Shown in pieces: positions 60,641-64,000 of a stretch of DNA of 64,000 bases. The stretch lies in assembly GCF_012489685.1 (NCBI RefSeq), contig NC_080046.1, forward strand, positions 61,246,195 to 61,310,194. The letters are read 5' to 3'. The notes under the pieces were generated by a model. It saw only the letters and a list, made by a program, of their open reading frames with translations, was not told the DNA's origin and ran no database searches. How positions within the stretch are numbered: position 1 is the stretch's first letter; every line of letters begins with the position of its first letter. Made by a program: the position numbers and the translations under genes. The stretch comes from Lotus japonicus (Eukaryota > Streptophyta > Magnoliopsida > Fabales > Fabaceae).

Positions 60641-61860
60641 GAGCATCTCCAATGGAGGGTTGCTAGTTGGGTTGCTTAAACACTATTCTGGTGAGTCCAG
60701 ACTGCCACATAGGATTTAAGCAACTCATAAGCAACCCAGGCAGAATTCGCTCCAGTCACGGTTACTTATTTTACTTTTAGATAGGTCCCACTATATTCCA
60801 AATATTTGTATTTTTTAATTCCACATTAAAATTTAAATATTAATTCAATGTAATTAATTAATCAATCTTCTTATTAACTAATTTATTATTTAAATACTAA
60901 TTTTTTCTTTTTAAGCCCAAATATTTACGAACTAGCCCACCACTCTTTTCTTTGAACGGAACTAGCCCACCACTTTAATTTTCATTGGTTTAGTTTAGCA
61001 TTATAATACTAGGCCCACTTTGATTTTGTTTTAATAGGAATCAGAAAATAAACCTAAATTAAAGAAGAATCTAGAATCATAGAAATAGCTTTTTTTTTTT
61101 TTGAAAGTGCCATAGAAACAACTTTGGTTCTGCAACCGAGAGAGAAAAAAACGATCTGTGCTCATCTCATTCTTCCTTTCTTACACGCCGTTGCTTCTCA
61201 GTCTCTCATCACGCTGGTGCTTCCCACACCCAAACCCTCCTTCTCTTCATAATGGCCTCTCTGCTTCCCACACCCAGATTGGAGGTTGAATCACGAGACC
61301 AGAGGTTCTAGCAACAGATCAGAGCTTCCCACATCCATATCGGAGGTTCAATCACGAGTTTGTGGGTTTAAAGAATAGATCGGAGACATGCAATAAGTCG
61401 TCGCCGTTGCCAGAGTCGTAGCACATCTCCACATCTCCGGTCGTTGTTGTTCTCCCCTATCTTCTGTAATAAATTTTTGAATTTTTTTTTTATTTTTTTC
61501 TCCTGTTTGGGACTTTCAACAATTTGTATATTAAATTTGTGCTCATCCCCTTCTATTCTGTAATAAATTTCTGAAATTTTTTCCTCTGTTTGGGACTTTT
61601 CTGGGTTTTTGATGTTTGTTGCTTCTGCCTCTTCATTCATCTTCAGTTCCCTCTTCTTTTAACGATAATTCGGTTGCTATCCGAGAGAGAAAAGGATTTT
61701 TTAAACCATATGCAAGCTAAGGAGTGTTGCATATTTAAGCAACGTTGCTTAGCTTTTAGCTACTAGCAACGACAGCTCATCATGCTCCAATGAAACCAAA
61801 AAATAAGTGACGTTGCTTATTTTCTCCAACCAGGTTAAGCAACCTGCGTTGGAGTTGCTC
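60641..61860. mobile_element. PIF/Harbinger-type element, 1.2 kb, non-autonomous
   Basis: The ends GAGCATCTCCAATGGAGGGT and GAGCAACTCCAACGCAGGTT (inverse) are flanked by TTA on both sides (60638-60640, 61861-61863), the Harbinger target duplication. Inner TTGCTTAA/TTAAGCAAC blocks extend the inverted similarity. No transposase was found. The core has two internal direct duplications: CTTCCCACA(C/T)CCA blocks at 61264-61297 and 61325-61358, and TTCTGTAATAAATTT(T/C)TGAA blocks near 61460 and 61556. Confidence 0.75.
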
Positions 61861-61865
61861 TTATT

Positions 61866-62128
61866 TCTCACTTCCTCCGTTCCTAAATATATGACCTAAT
61901 ACAAAAAATTGCGCTTATTAAGAAAACATTAAATGTGTCCAATTAGTGTATTGGTTTTTTAAAAATACATACATTCCTCAATAATTACCCTTTGTCATTT
62001 TCTCTCACTAATTAATGGTAAGTGGTAATCAAAACTTGAGAATTGAAAACACACAATAAATGTGAGGGTATATATGGGAGAGTAGAATACTTTTTACTAG
62101 ATTATTGTTAATCTTATATTTAGGAACA
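61866..62128. mobile_element. Stowaway-like MITE, right end disrupted
   Basis: The left end CTTCCTCCGTTCCTAAATAT and the right inner portion CTTATATTTAGGAAC are inverted matches typical of Stowaway/Mariner MITEs in plants. The final bases of the right repeat are absent, where the Helitron end at 62129 begins. Confidence 0.65.
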
Positions 62129-64000
62129 CTAGCGTTTTTACCCCGTGCGTTGCACGGCGAATATTGATCTCATTATTTAGACACATATTAATGAATTAAG
62201 ATATGAAAAAAATGAGCATTCAACCAAACAAAATCACAATGAGTGTCACAAAACTTGCAAAATTTAACAAAAACTTCATATATATTTAATCCTAAATATT
62301 TGTTCTCGAGAATTAGCAAAAATGGTAAGAAAAAAGAGACATAAGAGTTGGAGGAGAATGAAGAGTTAGCAAAAATTATTGAATTACATTAATTTTTTTT
62401 ACGCAAAATGTTTTTCCCCGTGGAAGTTTTTTACCATGTAAGTGTGGGTTCTCCTAGATCCTTCGTCGTCGTTTTGGGTATGGTGGTTTTGGGGTTTCTG
62501 TTAGGGTTTTCTATATGGTTTCGGCTTTTGACGGTGCTGGGTATTCGCGACGGCTGAGCATGTGGATTGAAGCTTTTGTGGTGGCAAGTTGGTGTGGGTT
62601 TTTGGGTTGGCCAACTACTATGCTTAGTGGGTTTGTCAAGGGCGTTGAGGCTACGGTTCCTTTCCGACCTCAATATTTTTCTTCTTGCGGTGGTGATGGT
62701 CTAGCAGTGCTCTAGGAGCTGGTCGGCTGGTTGCTGGGTTCTTGTTTGCTTCTAGTTTTTATTTAATTTTATGCTTATATATAAAATTATGTTTTTCAAA
62801 TCGTATTTTCACTTTCAATTTATCATACCATTACTTTATATTTACTCTTAATTTTTAAAAAAAATACTTAAGTAATATGAAAAATCATTTTTATATTAGT
62901 TTTCATATGAAAAATAAGTATTTTTGGTAATTACAATATAGTACTTCTGTACATTTTCATTTTAGAAAACTGCAGAATAAGAAACCACTGGACCATCGTG
63001 TCCTTCCGCAATATACTGTAAAATTGTTGAGCGAAATCTTCCCATAGTGTACACCGCAAGTTTCACTTCCGCTGGAATTTAATCGCTAGATTAAATAGAT
63101 AGTTATTAAATTTGAAAAATAAAAAAAGATTTTAAATTATATTACTTACTCTAGAGAATGCAAATCAACAATATATTACTTACTTACTATAGTATCTCCT
63201 TTTTTGTAGTCAAATAATTCTCCTTTGGCTACAACAATACAAATGAAATCCGCATCAAAATTTTGAAATTTGTGATCTTTATATTTAATTAAAAATACCA
63301 ATACGTTTAAAACATACAGATCAATTTCTCATCCTCTTTAGGATTTCACAATATAGAAGGATATGGTGCAAACGTGAACTCGTAAAAGAGAATTTTTCCA
63401 CTATCTATAGGTTTCATTGCGGTTTGCAACTTGAAGTACAACCTGCGTGAAGAGTGCAAGGTTTATACTTGTAGTTATTGATAATGACGTTGAGTATGGC
63501 AATTTCGTAGCACATCCCCTCTTTTAAAGGTCGACTCGAATTTTGAAACGTGCATGCTCTGTACATTGAATTTTGTCACCCTATTAAATGTAGAAGTTTT
63601 ATTTTTTATTTTTTTGTGTTTGCTCAAGTAAGGTAAATAAACTCGAATAATGTGTTTGCTTTTTTAAATTCACTCGAATTATGAATTTTTTAAAACAAAC
63701 CTTCGCATCCATTAGATAATGTCAATGAAGTGTGATTGGTCAAGTTGCTTTGCGTTCGGTACTCTCCACAGTCTTAGTACTCTAACAACAACCTTCTTGT
63801 CTTTTCTCGAAACCCTGATTTTAGAGATAACATCAATGTTAGAATTCATTGTGTATCTTCTCTCAAGTCACTTATACAGTCAAGGAGAAAAATGTTGTTT
63901 TACTCTGAAGAATAAGGTCTAATATGATTAAAATAATTGAAAAAAATATCATTTTAGTTATTAGTAGAAAGAATCAGTTGTCCATAATTACTTGGGGCTT
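62129..64000 (-). mobile_element. Helitron 3' end, element extends right, left bound unknown
   Basis: On the minus strand the sequence ends with hairpin CCGTGC-AAC-GCACGG (stem 62143-62148 and 62152-62157), a short spacer and CTAG followed by T. The 5' end was not found and may lie outside the window, so the extent given is the maximum. The segment 62430-62720 is richer in G than its surroundings and has open frames on both strands without recognised relatives; it could be captured host DNA. The rest to 64000 is AT-rich with no gene seen. Confidence 0.5.

Noticed and set aside
61368..61640. 90-codon Lys/Glu-rich minus frame in the Harbinger element
   Set aside because: It spans an internal duplication and A/T-rich tracts, and shows no transposase or Myb-like motif.

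Overview
This 64 kb window is nuclear DNA of a flowering plant, most likely a legume or related dicot. The evidence is AT-rich introns with GT-AG borders, plastid-targeted proteins, plant-only families (S40/DUF584, starch synthase III) and legume-style transposable elements. The species cannot be fixed from the sequence alone. All five protein-coding host genes found lie on the minus strand. Exon models were built by hand from reading frame, GT/AG borders and phase.

Layout. 1-4.9 kb: an S40-family senescence-regulator gene (851-1315) and AT-rich intergenic DNA. 4.94-17.05 kb: a complete 16-exon starch synthase III gene (1138 codons). 17.8-21.5 kb: a transposon cluster, with a 1.7 kb Mutator-like element bearing about 345 bp inverted repeats and possible gene cargo, a SINE split by a second Mutator-like element, and a decayed copia gag. 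22.15-23.28 kb: the single-exon gene for the chloroplast ATP synthase gamma subunit. 24.35-32.67 kb: a complete 8-exon gene for a large acidic GON-4-like/SANT nuclear protein (1355 codons). 33.5-46.1 kb: a nested transposon block, with a Helitron retaining a helicase remnant, and a hAT element split by Helitron DNA that itself carries four smaller inserts with 9-10 bp target duplications. 47.08-47.70 kb: a second S40-family gene. 49.51-53.78 kb: a young gag-only LTR retrotransposon with 282 bp LTRs that differ at one base. 53.8-64 kb: no host gene seen, only transposon remnants (hAT MITE, LINE tail, Harbinger element, Stowaway-like MITE, Helitron end).

Function. Starch synthase III extends and branches into starch granule construction in plastids; the gamma subunit couples thylakoid proton flow to ATP synthesis; the GON-4-like protein is a probable chromatin or transcription factor; the S40 proteins are probable nuclear senescence regulators. 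Nothing suggests that these neighbours act as one unit; this is ordinary plant gene order. The distinctive content is the layered transposon insertions, many of which can be ordered in time by exact target-site duplications.
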